NCBI GenBank assembly: GCA_029948255.1
Contig: JALIZF010001622.1
Coordinates: 186,001-250,000 of the forward strand
Direction: 5' to 3'
Length of the DNA: 64,000 bases
From: Telmatactis stephensoni
Lineage: Eukaryota; Cnidaria; Anthozoa; Actiniaria; Isophelliidae
Part shown: positions 1-28,270 of the stretch, one piece after another
How the letters are laid out: every line of letters starts with the position of its first letter
Position numbering within the stretch: position 1 is the stretch's first letter
Position numbers and translations under genes: made by a program
Notes under the pieces: generated by a model
The model's input: only the letters and a program-made list of their open reading frames with translations
Databases searched by the model: none
What the model was told of the DNA's origin: nothing

Positions 1-92
1 CGCGCACCGTCATAGATGAAATCTAGAACGTGAGAAAGTCTCAATTGACGTTCTAGCGAGAATGGGAACTTCATCTATGATGGCGCGCGCAC
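1..92. repeat. Foldback element in upstream intron
   Basis: Imperfect inverted repeat: CGTCATAGATGAA at the left pairs with TTCATCTATGATG at the right, and TCTAGAACGT with ACGTTCTAG inside, flanked by GCGCGC. It lies in the intron upstream of the first visible exon. The rest of 93-532 shows only a short palindrome (231-261, GGTATTATTAATTA arms) and the polypyrimidine tract before the acceptor. Confidence 0.6.
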
Positions 93-532
93 GATTAAAA
101 ACGTACGCGTGGTTTCCGTGTTGACAAAAACGTCTCGTGCGTAAGCTCCCTACTGACATCTTGTAAGCACCACAAACAATAAAATATTGTCATCTACCTT
201 CAATCCTCGGCAAAATTGTTGGCACGATTGGTATTATTAATTAGTGCATAATTAATAACCAATGCCAGATTCTTGGTCCTCCCCGCACCCCTAGATCAAT
301 GTTTGGATAGGAAGCATGGCACACGCGACTTTGACACACTCAACACACCCTCCTGGTTACCCTAGAAACCACAGCATTGCAAACGGGGTGTGGTGGACCG
401 CCACACATCTTTAAAGAGGTTAGATGACCCAAAATGATAAAATGTTATTGTGCCAAGTAATTTGGGCAAGGATTGCTGTGGTGGTGCTCTATGTCATTTA
501 TATCTTTGCCACATTTGTGTTCTTTCTTACAG

Positions 533-17556
<17,024 letters not shown>

Positions 17557-18360
17557 TAAGACCCATACCACGTGGCTTAATTCAACGTGTTTTAACAGAG
17601 ACATCTAGTAACGACACATGTTCATGGTCAGCGTGACATCGTAACGTGCGTGACGTCTACATCGTGACAAATCAGCGTTACATCCTTACTGTGTATTACG
17701 GACACTCATTGTAATCGAAGTGGCGAGTTTTGAACATCAGCGTATCATCGATTAGCGTGACAACAAAGCGTGACAACGTTAGAAATCATGTAAGAAAGCA
17801 CGTCATCAATCGACGTGACGATCTTAGTCTGCGTGACAAAACAGCGTGACATGGAGTTTGGAGATACTTTTTCATTTCTTTGAAGGAAGTAAACGAACTT
17901 CCTAGTATATCAATAGAAATATCAGCAACGACATTTACTCAAGTTGCGGTAGCAAAGAGACATTGTACTTAGCCCTGTATGGGGTGATGTAGCACCTGCT
18001 ATACTACTGCCTGTGTGAGATATATTTTTGGAAGCAGTCTATGTGGACAGTTGATTTTATACGATATAAACAAAAGCCTTCCAAAAATTATTATGTGTGA
18101 TGGAAAGAAGAATTAGTGGCGTAGTGCTTGCGGTCATGTAATCTCCCACACAGCCGCAGTTTGTGTCACGCAAGGCTTGGGTCTAAGCCTTGCGTGACAC
18201 AAACTGCGGCTACGTGCGAGACTAGCGGTCATGCATAGTGATATATTTTAGATACATTTTACATGCTGTACATTTACTATCTCGATTGAAAAATGATTTT
18301 AAATGTCAATGAGATGTATAAATTTCTGTATATAATATGAATGAATATACAGCTATTGCA
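17557..18360 (+). other. Probable 3' UTR of the PTPN13-like gene
   Basis: No open frame follows the TGA. A block at 17629-17850 repeats AGCGTGACA-like words about ten times. A foldback element occupies 18139-18224. No canonical AATAAA is present before about 19257; a variant AATATA near 18346 is possible, so the 3' end is not fixed. Confidence 0.5.
18139..18224. mobile_element. Foldback element with 9-bp target duplication
   Basis: Nearly the whole 86 bp is one hairpin: GCCGCAGTTTGTGTCACGCA and AAGCCTTGCGTGACACAAAC pair. Flanks GCGGTCATG (18130-18138) and GCGGTCATG (18225-18233) are identical; 9-bp duplications are typical of MULE-type transposons. Confidence 0.75.
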
Positions 18361-18536
18361 ATTAGGTTGTCTTGGAGAAAGGTATAGAAGACGGTGATGG
18401 ATGGTGGGTATTATTAGGAATCGTTCTGCTACGACCCTACCAGTAAAGACCTCAAATGGTGGGTTTCATGGCTTGTTAAGATTAACTTTGTAGATAGCTC
18501 CACCCATCATTCTCTTTGGTACATCTATGGTTTTTA

Positions 18537-18643
18537 CCAACCTCGTTCCCAGGCTCTCCCTTCTCGCTTTTTTTTTTCAAAATGGCGAGCGCCCGCCATT
18601 TTGAAAAAAAAAGCGAGAAGGGAGAGCCTGGGAACGAGGTTGG
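18537..18643. mobile_element. CCAACCTCGTTCCCAGG foldback MITE
   Basis: Arms of about 50 bp (CCAACCTCGTTCCCAGGCTC against GAGCCTGGGAACGAGGTTGG) with a short AATGGCGAGCGCCCGCCATT loop. I recall this end type as abundant in cnidarian genomes. Confidence 0.8.
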
Positions 18644-18804
18644 GTTTTCACTTTTAGACTGATTCCACAAGTCAGTCTTTTCGCTCCCCAGTTGGGCTTC
18701 CTGTGGTGGTCGCTCACCAAACAGTACAATGAAAGGAGCGAGAACTACGACTTATGTAATCAGTCTCTTCTGTTTTCTGTAAGACAACCTGTATTGAAGT
18801 TTAC

Positions 18805-18871
18805 TAGACTCTTCCTCAGTCCCTGCTCGGCGACAGAGTGAACGACCGAGCAGGGACTGAGGAAGAGTCTA
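18805..18871. mobile_element. Short foldback element
   Basis: TAGACTCTTCCTCAGTCCCT pairs with AGGGACTGAGGAAGAGTCTA around a small loop; 67 bp in all. Confidence 0.75.
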
Positions 18872-18907
18872 CAATGATACACACATTTTAATATGATACA
18901 TTGTTAG

Positions 18908-19009
18908 CCCGAATTTCAGCCGTCTTCTGTAAGTCGCTTTTCTTTTCTAGAAAGCGGATATCTCTCTAGGAGAGTAAAGCGACTGAGATGAGACGGTAGA
19001 AATTCAGGG
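18908..19009. repeat. Imperfect foldback
   Basis: CCGAATTTCAGCCGTCTT at the left pairs loosely with AGACGGTAGAAATTCAGG at the right, with AAGTCGCTTT/AAAGCGACT inside. Confidence 0.6.
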
Positions 19010-19924
19010 TAATAAATTGCCTTGTTAAGACGAACGAATATTTACGGGCCCTAATACTTCGTGATATCAAAGTTCTCTAACCCTTTTACAGTTTACAGTG
19101 ACAGAAGCCTCGTAAACACCTCGGCTCATTTTGCAAAAATATTAGTGCAAGTTCAATGCACAAACTTAACTAACCAGAGTGAGAAGAAATGTGACTAGCC
19201 CAGCGAAACGGGAATTTTAATTTTATTTCTTGAATCTCACTCAATTTTACACGAAAAAATAAAACTATTTTAGGCGTGGAGGGAGTATAGAACACTTCAA
19301 CAATTTTAAAACTCAAAGAGGGACTATGTAATGTATATTTTGATTAAAGCATATTGTCGTCATCGACAACAATCACTAACTGTAGTCTGTGTTTATTCAA
19401 TGTTATTCAACTGAACTACAGTCTGTGCTTATTCATTATTTGTGGGACTCATGTAAATCAGTGGATCTCGAAAAGTCTCGTGTGCTCGTCATGTCTGGAT
19501 GAAATTATATGGCAAAACCTGTTGGACGAAACATTCTTTTACACCGGCTTACAGCGCAACACTTGCGATAAAATATGGTGCATGCGTGCAACAACGAGCT
19601 ACAATTGCGGACAAAATTCTTAAGACAGTTAAGGGCATTTGATCCACCACTCAAATTATAGGTATCCCCTCCCCACCTGACTGCTTCAATGTTGTACCAA
19701 AAGTTAAACAATGCTGTAGACAAGATTGTGCACCAAGCTCGACATTGAGTAAGGGGAAAGAACACTATCTGAAGTCATTACATCATGAACAACGCCACGC
19801 GAATTTTCCGATTTGTGTTAAGACTTTTGCGCTTTTCGTGCTGGTGCATGGTTTATAAGAAATTCATGACGAAATTTACAACAATTACCTTGTGACATCA
19901 AGGCGGACCATTTCTTCCGGCCAT
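19010..19924. other. Intergenic stretch, no gene seen
   Basis: AT-rich sequence without convincing frames or splice-bounded exons. AATAAA near 19257 is the first canonical polyadenylation hexamer downstream of the phosphatase gene. Confidence 0.5.
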
Positions 19925-20190
19925 TCATAGACGACTTTCAAAAATGGCGGGCTCATTGTTCACCATAACGAGGCCAGAAAGGCCTCCAAATTCAACATCG
20001 CATCAAATGATTCTAAATATACAAAAATTATCCTGTAAAATGCACATAAAATAGGTATTTTAAAAGGAAAAGGAACACATCGTCTTTGATAGCAATAGAA
20101 GTGTCGCCACGCTTATTTTCTGGTAACAAGGCCTTTGTGGCCTCGATCGTTCTCATGTACTAGGCCGCCATTTTTGAAAGTGGTCTATAG
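19925..20190. mobile_element. Diverged foldback element
   Basis: CATAGACGACTTTCAAAAAT and GGCGG at the left pair with CCGCC and ATTTTTGAAAGTGGTCTATA at the right; inner AGGCC/GGCCT blocks also pair. Confidence 0.6.
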
Positions 20191-20472
20191 ATCGTAATAT
20201 TTTTGGTAAAAACCGACAATTGAAATTTGTTAATGTGGAATTCGTGTACATCAAATACACAATATATAAAGTAAAATTTTGTTTTTCCAAGGTAAGACCT
20301 ACATCACTAATAAAAGCTCTTATCAAGTAGTCTATAACGTGAGAACATAAATTCGGTGATTCGCGCAAAAACTCCAAAAGTACGGGATCCCTGTGGTGAA
20401 AGTTTACAAATCGAAGATATTTCTATATCAATGACTCGCTTTTATAAGACTAACCCCAGTTGATATTTCGTG

Positions 20473-20772
20473 TTATAAAATATTTGAGATATAACGCGCG
20501 CGCTGATTGGCTGGCTACCATGTTTATATTAGAGGACAGAGACATGGCTCGCTCAAAAAACGTCGAAAATATTTTATAAAAGCAATATAAAACGATGGCT
20601 TATGTCTCTGTACTGTGATATAAACACTCTGGAAGTTGTAGAGCACTCGAAAAGCAAGAGAAACACTCGGCTACGCCTCGTGTTCCTAAGCTTGCTTTTC
20701 TCTTGCTCTACATCTTCCATCGTGTTTATATCACAGAACAGAGACATGCGCGCGCGTTTTATATTCCTTAAA
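20473..20772 (+). mobile_element. CGCGCGC hairpin MITE, copy B
   Basis: Same structure as copy A from TTATAAAATATTTGAGATAT to GCGCGCGTTTTATATTCC, with a handful of substitutions and one short deletion. Confidence 0.8.
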
Positions 20773-21247
20773 TAAAAAGAGAAATGAAAATTGGAAATAT
20801 GAGCAAAAACGTAACTTTTTGGGGGTATCAGTCATTAATTTTTTTCATAAAATTCTCAGTTTTGCGAAAAGCTAACAACAGATCATTGCAACCCCTATAG
20901 ACACAAGCTTTCCAGTGATATAAGTTTTGTTGGTAATAAATAAAGCAGTTTGAAAATTTTAAGATCCATGCTTATATCATTGGAGGCTCTGAAGTTAGTT
21001 TTTCGTGAAACTGAAATATCTGAGGATTTTATGAGAAACTGAGAAAGTTGTCTGAATTTCAAAAGAATCATTTTATTTTTTGTTATCATTTTTCAATTTT
21101 TACTTTACTGATTATCAAAAAAACTTAATCTATAGAAAGTTATATGTAAGGACCTGTAAGCGATTTATTCAACAACTGCATGTTTTGTACAGTGTATGTT
21201 GTACGGTACAATTCAAGAACGATACATGACGTACCTAGCAGCCTATC

Positions 21248-21834
21248 ATGCAAAACCGCTGGCTAATAGCACTGCTTATCTACCTTGACTTTCATGGAGT
21301 CGTTGGAGTGGTCCTTGTCTATTTGTCGATAAAAACAGCTCTACACAAACAAGAATATACCAGAGTAACGGTAAATTGCTGTATATTTATTAAAATAACA
21401 CGTTTTTATCTCTGTTTTGTGTTAAAACAGTGCGTTATAAATATGTATTTCATGTTGTTTCTTCGCGGGAAATTTGAAAGGCACCATTTTGGTTTTACCT
21501 CGTTTTATATTACCAGGGAATGTTTACCAATCCATATTGTTTCAAACTACACTGCACTTTAGGGCTTCTAAAAATATCATGAAATAGACATGTACATAAC
21601 AGTTGTAAATTAAGTTAAATGCTTAGTAATCTTTTTTTTTGTCATCGACGCTCAGAAGAATTCAATGACTCAAGTTAAAACCATGGATAAAGAAAACTTT
21701 GCTGACTGTGTTCTGTATTGGTCCAGTCCAAATTGTAAGTTATTGATAACTTATAAACCACAATATTTTGTATGCACATATTGCCAGATGCCAGAGAATT
21801 CATAGAAGATCACGTGACGGGCGTCTGAAATAAA
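21248..21834 (+). CDS. Candidate small three-exon gene: 80-residue single-pass membrane protein
   Basis: Proposed exons 21248-21370 (ATG, 41 codons), 21656-21734 and 21788-21828 (TGA), followed at once by AATAAA (21829-21834). Donors are GTAAAT and GTAAGT; acceptors are CTCAG after a T-rich tract and TTGCCAG; phases (0, then 1) agree. An in-frame TAG lies just before the ATG. Product: NRWLIALLIYLDFHGVVGVV and LVYLSI form one hydrophobic segment (residues about 4-30), then a charged tail with VKTMDKENFADCVLYWSSPN and a terminus EDHVTGV. The last three residues T-G-V fit a class I PDZ ligand. I do not recognise a family. It could instead be part of a longer gene or a chance arrangement; read-through of intron 1 would give a 104-residue frame. 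Confidence 0.35.
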
Positions 21835-23700
21835 AGACCCGTATGTAAGTATGGTAACTCGTGGATAAGGATTCTCACGACGCGATTTGTTTTATTTTGT
21901 CATAATCCATGCTTTGAACAAGAGGTACTATGCCATACAACTTATTGTGCAGCATTGTACGCAACACAGTTGCACTCTGTGTCCACCCCAGCAATATTGC
22001 GCGCAACGATACAGCAGAACTGGCTGCAGAAAAAGCTGCAGCAGAAGAGCTCAACCCTAAACCTGTTTAACTGTTGCGTGCAATTGAGTGGGGACGCGGT
22101 GTAAGTATTTTTGGTTTGCGTGATTTTACCCTTTACTTTTCCCTTACTAGATTTTCTATGGATGCGTTTACATGTGGACGATTTCGTGCCGGGCTAGTTG
22201 AGTTCGGCACGGGGCGAGTTTTACACGAACGGGACAAGAATGCATTTGCGTTTATGTGATCCTAGCCTTTTCTACTTTAGAAGAAACGAGAAGAGACGAA
22301 ATCACCCAGGTAAATGCACCCCATGTTACTCAATTTTCACGGTGCAATGCAACACGAATAACTTTGCTAAGATACAAGTAATGTTTTGATTACGTTCCAA
22401 TACATTTCACAGATGTTCAAAACTTTAACTTGAGCACACATCGCACTAGGACATACATTTTATTGGTTACAAAAGTCGATTTGTAATGCGATAGGGTTTT
22501 TACCATTTGCCAAAATGAGGACAAACAAATCTTCGAAGGTTCCGTTGTTCTGCCTCGTGACAGACAACTTTTTTTGTCACCACAAAAAATATTTTGGTCA
22601 ACAAGATAAATATTACGTCCTAGTGCGATGTGTGCCTTATTCTTGATTCAAACTCTTCCCATATATGAGGTACTATAATACGAGGGAGGTACAATACTCT
22701 TCAAATGTGGAATATCCTGAATAACCGGTGTGAAAATCAACCTCCAAGAATTCACTATAGTACGAAAGCGAATAGTTGACACAGGAAACCCATAAACATT
22801 CTGAGTCGTTAGAATCAATTTTCATTCTCAATCTTTTTCTAAGAAAGAAAAGAAAATTCTAGCCTTTTACATGATGAGTACTTTAGAAAATGTCACCACA
22901 GGAAGCCCGGTTATCCATGCAAACTCAATTTTTCAGATTTTCAAGTCATCACCAAAATGGGTCAAAATAAAAATACGCCTTTTGGAAAAATTTGAGAGGT
23001 ATCTCAATTTTAAATTATCATGGTTTTCCCCATTTTTCCACTTTAAAAGGCGAAAAAACTTGCATTATTAAGGTTCTCTTTTTGTCCATGGTGAAAATAG
23101 AGTTAACATGAAACAACTCTAGCTGAGACATCGAGACAAAAAGTTAAAAATATATAAAACACGAATAGAAATTATTGTTCAAATGGTCACCCTGCATTTT
23201 TATTCCCAAGAGATCCAAGATCAAGCCTTTTTTATATTATGCAACCCATATTCCTCTACGCGTCTATATCTTATCTGATGAACAGTTGATATGAAAAATA
23301 AAATAGGAACGAAGCAGCAACACACTAGCATTTGTAATCAATGGCTTTTCTTGCTTCTGTGTACTAGCTACTGGTTCAATTTGCCTCCCCTCCCCCCTCC
23401 CCGCCTTCAACAAACACAACACAATAAAACTGAAGTGTTTCAATGTAATTTCTGATCGTGCATGTAACCCAAAGACATTGTTTGTGATCGTGAGTCAGTA
23501 AGAAATCAGGCCGCGGTTTCGCTCATGCGCATGATAAATTATTGATGGTACGGTGGAATCTTAAAGGGTATCTTTGTCATATTGTCCTGATAACTTCATA
23601 TATTAGAGTAAACTGAGGAAACAAACTGAACTAACTTCAATGCACTAAGTTCAAAACTTTTGTTAATGATTTGCTGAACTCATGAACTCATGTACCCTTG
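21835..23700. other. Intergenic stretch, no gene seen
   Basis: No frame supported by splice sites or recognisable residues. ACCACAGGAAGCCCGG at about 22900 is one of four dispersed copies of a short motif (see findings). Confidence 0.5.
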
Positions 23701-23800
23701 TCAGACAGAAAGGAAAGAAAGAAAGAAAGAAAAAAAAAGAAAGGGGGAGAGAAAAAAGGAAGGAAGGTAAAGAAAGGTAAAGAAGAAGGAAGAAAGAGTC
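23701..23800. repeat. Purine-rich (GAAA)n tract
   Basis: Plus strand is almost all A and G with GAAAGAAA words. Confidence 0.85.
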
Positions 23801-25540
23801 CTAATTAAATTCTGTTCAAATTGTTTCCCCCTTTCCCATAGCTTTGTTATTCCATTTCTTTTACTTAAAGGGTGGACCACCCACAAGGCATAAACCTTGC
23901 AAAGATTCATTTTGTTTACAAGTCATTCAAGCAGCTACAAGATCCTTGTAACTTCGCAGCTGTGTCTGAGAATTTTGCAAGCACAATAAGACTCAAAGAT
24001 TATCTTAAAGATAGTCGTTTAATTTGATTAAGATAAAGTTAAACTATGATAAATATGATAGTTATCACAACTGGTCATGGGTTTCGTCACGCTAAGGACC
24101 TCTGCCTCGATGGATAACCTTCATGTCGACGAAGTCCAGGTAGAGACGCGTACGTTATAATTATATGGAGAGATCGATTAACATAGAAAACCCCTCTTAC
24201 GATGTCGCTGGGACAAGAAAGCAGGAGAGAAGGAGGGTGTCCCGTAAGGGCCAGTGAGTGGTGTACGGTGGGCCGGGCAGGTATCCTACAGTGGTGTCCG
24301 GGTGTCCAGTAGACGCAGCTGTCCTATAGCGGTGTTCTGTAGGGATGTACGGTAGGGGCAGGAGCCCATTGGCGGTGTGCGGTGGGGTATCTGTCCTACA
24401 GAAAATTAGATACAGAAATACACGGTACAGTTCAACTAGGAAAGATCACTTCTTTAGAAAGATGTCCACTTTATAAGGATGTCCCCTTTTGTGGAGTTGA
24501 CTCCAGTTTCGTCTATTAATAACTGGGAAATGAGTGTAAATGTAAGTGTAATTGGGGTAGGGAAGGGTGTAGAAGAAGGATGTGATGATATACAGTTATT
24601 TTGGGTCATGTCGTGAAATTATCATGTATGAAAGTGACAAGAGGACGAACGTCAATGCGATACATTATCAAATAGCGAATGACAGATTTTCCTGCCAAGT
24701 GCCTAAGTGCACCTAAATATAGTACTAATATAAAGCTGCGGAAAGGGGCCACTGAAAAGAACAAAAAGGGGCGTGGTTGGATATGGGGTCGTTATAGAAA
24801 GAAATACATTTCTGCATTAACATGGATTTCACTCAGTTTTAAAGTGAATTCTATGATGAAGAGTGAATCCGTGCTCCTGGATGAATTGAGTAACGCCCAT
24901 ATCGTCTCTCTCCAGCGCAGCCGTGACAAGGCAAGGCTACAAAAGAGCCATTTTCCAACCATAAAGAATTTCACGAGAAAGTTGCAGTGCGACTATTTTT
25001 ACAGTATTATTGATTGATTGATCAAATTCACTAATTAAAAAACTGATTCCTATCTTACGGCTTAGGTCATGCACTTAAAATGAGGTCAAACACAAACATA
25101 AAACTCTCAAAGCACCAGATGATCGATCGAAGGAAGAGCTTGATCATTGCGAAGAAGCTTTAGTATGATAAAAAGACGAGCTACTTAGTTGGATGAAATT
25201 GTTTTATAACTACTGACGACGCATAACAGCGAAACTCTAAAAGGTATGTAGTTTACACGATGCAAAGCAAAACAGTTTTCTAAATGTGAGGTCGTAAAGT
25301 CAGATCTTTTACCAGCAGGCGTTTATTTTACTTCAAACTAATTATATTGTTGATTGCTTGACCATAGGAGTAACTTTAGAAATAGGTTAACGCTCACAAT
25401 ACCTGAATTTTGAGGTTATTTGTTACCTAAGCTAAGAAATTAACGATTTTCATTCAGTCAATAATGATAGACTCATTGGCAAATATGAGGGATATTAGTT
25501 AGTTGTCATGGTGAAATCTGAGAAATCGCCCAATGTAAAG
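23801..25540. other. Intergenic stretch, no gene seen
   Basis: A GT-rich patch at 24240-24400 repeats GGTGT and GTAGGG words. An open frame at 24679-25017 has no supporting features. Confidence 0.45.
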
Positions 25541-25544
25541 GAAT

Positions 25545-25735
25545 CCAGAAACCAGAATCCACGAATATTTAGAATCCGGAATCCAGCCCTTGGAATTAGG
25601 AATCCAGTCCTTGGAATCCAGAATCCAGTGCTTGGAATCCGGGAGCCAGCCCTTGGAATCCGGAATCCGGCCATTTGACTTTATAAAACAGCTCTAGGAA
25701 TCCGGAATCTTGCATCATTCCGGACTCCCTTTCAT
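25545..25735 (+). repeat. GGAATCCGGAATCCAG minisatellite
   Basis: Short units GGAATCC(G/A)GAATCCAG and CCCTTGGAATCC repeated irregularly about eight times. Confidence 0.85.
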
Positions 25736-25916
25736 GAGGCGAGAGAAATTACCAATCAATATTATATGACATGCACGTATATGACACCAAATTGCTTTCA
25801 GTTTAGAGTAATCTCCATTGACAAAATTTGTGTCCGTTCTCTGAACAAATATCAACTTTCTGTGCTAGTTTGTGCCAATATACCTTTCAATCTGCTTAAT
25901 GGAATACAGTAAAACT

Positions 25917-26075
25917 CACATCTAAGAACCTGGAACCCATTTTTCTGCATTTTTGCGGCAGGCTGAAATGGTTCTTATATAACGTATGCCTGGTTGTTAT
26001 ATTTTAGGTGCTTTATTGCTCAATCTTCAGCCTGGAGGTTCTTAATCCTCAGCTTCTTATAAGTTGGTTTCACTG
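25917..26075. mobile_element. TA-flanked CAGTAAAAC/GTTTCACTG MITE
   Basis: CAGTAAAACTCACATCTAAG and CTTATAAGTTGGTTTCACTG are imperfect terminal inverted repeats flanked by TA on both sides, consistent with a Tc1/mariner-type non-autonomous element. Confidence 0.65.
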
Positions 26076-26558
26076 TATGTCCTACAAACTCATGTGACGG
26101 TCGAGTGCAAGCTGTTTTCTGTACCTGTACATGTTCAAACGGATTTGTGATAAGAATTTCTCTTTAAATATAGGCTTTAAATATAGGTTTTACCCGCCTT
26201 TTCTGATAAAGAAGACCATATATACTTGACATATATATACGAATATCTCTGCTTGTCTGATCAATCAGTTCTTTATTTTTTATGTGATAGATATGGAATT
26301 GCTTCTAATTTGAAACTCTAGTCTTACTGAGCCTTACCTAATAAAAGGTTAAACAAGTACTTAAACATGAGGAAAAAAAGCACGTGCACACTAGTTTCAA
26401 CATAGCTTGTTTCTCAACACCAATGCAATCCTTTTGACTTATTAAAGATCTAGTCTCTAGATAAAAAAAAAAGCGGCCGCAGTATCTTGGACAGGTTTTC
26501 ATACGAATAAGTATCAATAGAACAGTCAGCAATACACAGTCACATGACTTAGTAATTA

Positions 26559-26842
26559 TTATAAAATATCTGAGATATAACGCGCGCGCTGATTGGCTGG
26601 CTACCATGTTTATATCAGAGGAAAGAGACATGGCTCGCACAAAAACGTCGAAAATATTCTATAAAAGCAACATAAAACGATCGCCTATGTCTCTGTACTG
26701 TGATATAAACACTCTGGAAGATGTAGGGCACTCGAAAAGCAAGAGAAACACTTATATTAAGCTTGCCTTTCTCTTGCTCTACATCTTCCATCGTGTTTAT
26801 ATCAAAGTACAGAGACATGCGCACGTGTTTTATATGACTTAG
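26559..26842 (+). mobile_element. CGCGCGC hairpin MITE, copy C
   Basis: Same family as copy A, with the loop shortened (the CGGCTACGCCTCG segment is missing). ATGACTTAG occurs just before (26544-26552) and at the right end (26834-26842) and may be a target duplication. Confidence 0.75.
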
Positions 26843-26852
26843 ATATAATTAA

Positions 26853-27118
26853 GCAATGTAAACCGCGCCCGCATGTCCCTGTCCATTTACTGTGATATAA
26901 AACAGGCTTAGGAACACGAGGCCTAGCTGAGTGTTTCTCTTGCTTTTCGAGATCTCCACATATTCCAAAGTGTTTATATCACAGTACAGATACATGCGCG
27001 CGCATTTTGCATTGCTTTTATAAAATACTCTCAAAGTTGTTGTGCGAGCCATGTCTCTATATGATATAAACTCACGGTAGCCAGCCAATCAGCACGCGCG
27101 TTATATTTCAAATAACAA
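26853..27118 (-). mobile_element. CGCGCGC hairpin MITE, copy D (reverse)
   Basis: Reverse-oriented, more diverged copy lying directly after copy C so that the two face each other; keeps GTGATATAAA, TTTCTCTTGCTTTTCGAG and AGCCAGCCAATCAGC. Confidence 0.7.
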
Positions 27119-27209
27119 CATGACATAATCTTCACTTTATGACGGTAAGCAGCCATGAGATTATGAAATGTGCGTGCGCTATTGTTGTTCTGACATGTAC
27201 ATTGTATAG

Positions 27210-27464
27210 TATACACCTATTTCAAAAAAGGTTGTCACCGCTAAGAGCGATAGGCGATAGGTAATAGGTCATTCCAAGACCGCAAAGCACTATTGATTTC
27301 TTAATTAAGCCATTCTAAATCTTTCTTTACACTCTTCCATCAAATATTTGGCTATTCATATGTAAATCAATTAGAAACCAATAGTGCTTTGCGGTCTTGG
27401 AATGACCTATTACCTATCGCCTATCGCTCTTAGCGGTGACAACCTTTTTTGAAATAGGTGTATA
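27210..27464. mobile_element. Foldback element with identical ~86-bp arms
   Basis: 27210-27295 and 27379-27464 appear to be exact reverse complements (for example GACCGCAAAGCACTATTG against CAATAGTGCTTTGCGGTC), separated by an 83-bp AT-rich loop. No coding capacity. A 124-residue frame starting in the right arm is a by-product. Confidence 0.85.
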
Positions 27465-28090
27465 TGCGCTATTGCACGTCATAAGTTGCATACTTCTTCT
27501 CTATCTATACTTTTATGCGGCCCCAGCATCCCGATCGTTTCTTTTAAGAAAGTTATCGTTCTTGTGCGTACGCAATTTCTACCACAGGAATCCCACAACA
27601 TTTAAAGTACAACTTAACCTCGTCCCCAAGGGCATCTGCGTGAAATACCAACAAATGAAATTTACATTTTTCTGCGACACATTTGATAACACCTTTACAC
27701 AAATTTTAGGAATGTGCTGTGTTACTCAGCCTATTAACTTTAGTTCAGTAGACTGTAAAGAACTGGGGAATTCGTCGGCGATTTTTTCAAGAAAATTAGC
27801 TGTCGATTAAACCAAAATTAAAACGAGGAACTAGACTGCGAAAGACTGACAAAGGTTAAGGCTCGACAGCTGCGCGCAACTGTATAGGCTTACAACGTGT
27901 GTCCATCCGTCCAATTGCCCGCAACGTTGCACTACGTAGGTGAGCATAATTTAACTCTGCTATTGCACCCAGCGTTTCAAAAAAGTCGCAGATTTGTACA
28001 GGGTTTTTTTTTTCTTGTCTTCCTTCGATGGTCGTATATTAAAGAGCTTGAACAATTAATTAAGCTGTAAATTTTAATAATACGGATACT

Positions 28091-28270
28091 CAGGGGCGTA
28101 TCCAGGGGGTCCTAGGGTGCCCGTGACCCCCCTTTTAAAACAAAAAGATGATAGAAATAAAAGAATCTGGCTTGAGAAAGATTGAGAAATTGGAAGTGTG
28201 ACCCCCCTTTGGTGGAAAATGGAAAGTGTGACCCCCCCCCTTTTGAAATATTCTGGATACTGGTATTCGA
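28091..28270. mobile_element. CAGGGGCGTATCC-type element, decayed
   Basis: Starts CAGGGGCGTATCCAGGGGG, like the element at 7702, and contains two GTGTGACCCCCC blocks; the right end CTGGATACTGG is imperfect. Confidence 0.5.

Noticed and set aside
424..532. ATG at 424 as the start of the phosphatase gene
   Set aside because: The frame enters mid-PDZ at 533 after a good TTCTTACAG acceptor, and the residues from 424 to 532 look like translated intron; the PDZ needs upstream exons.
24679..25017. 112-codon frame with ATG
   Set aside because: No recognisable domain, no convincing continuation exons or polyadenylation signal.
27436..27810. 124-codon frame
   Set aside because: Begins inside the arm of a foldback element and shows no domain.
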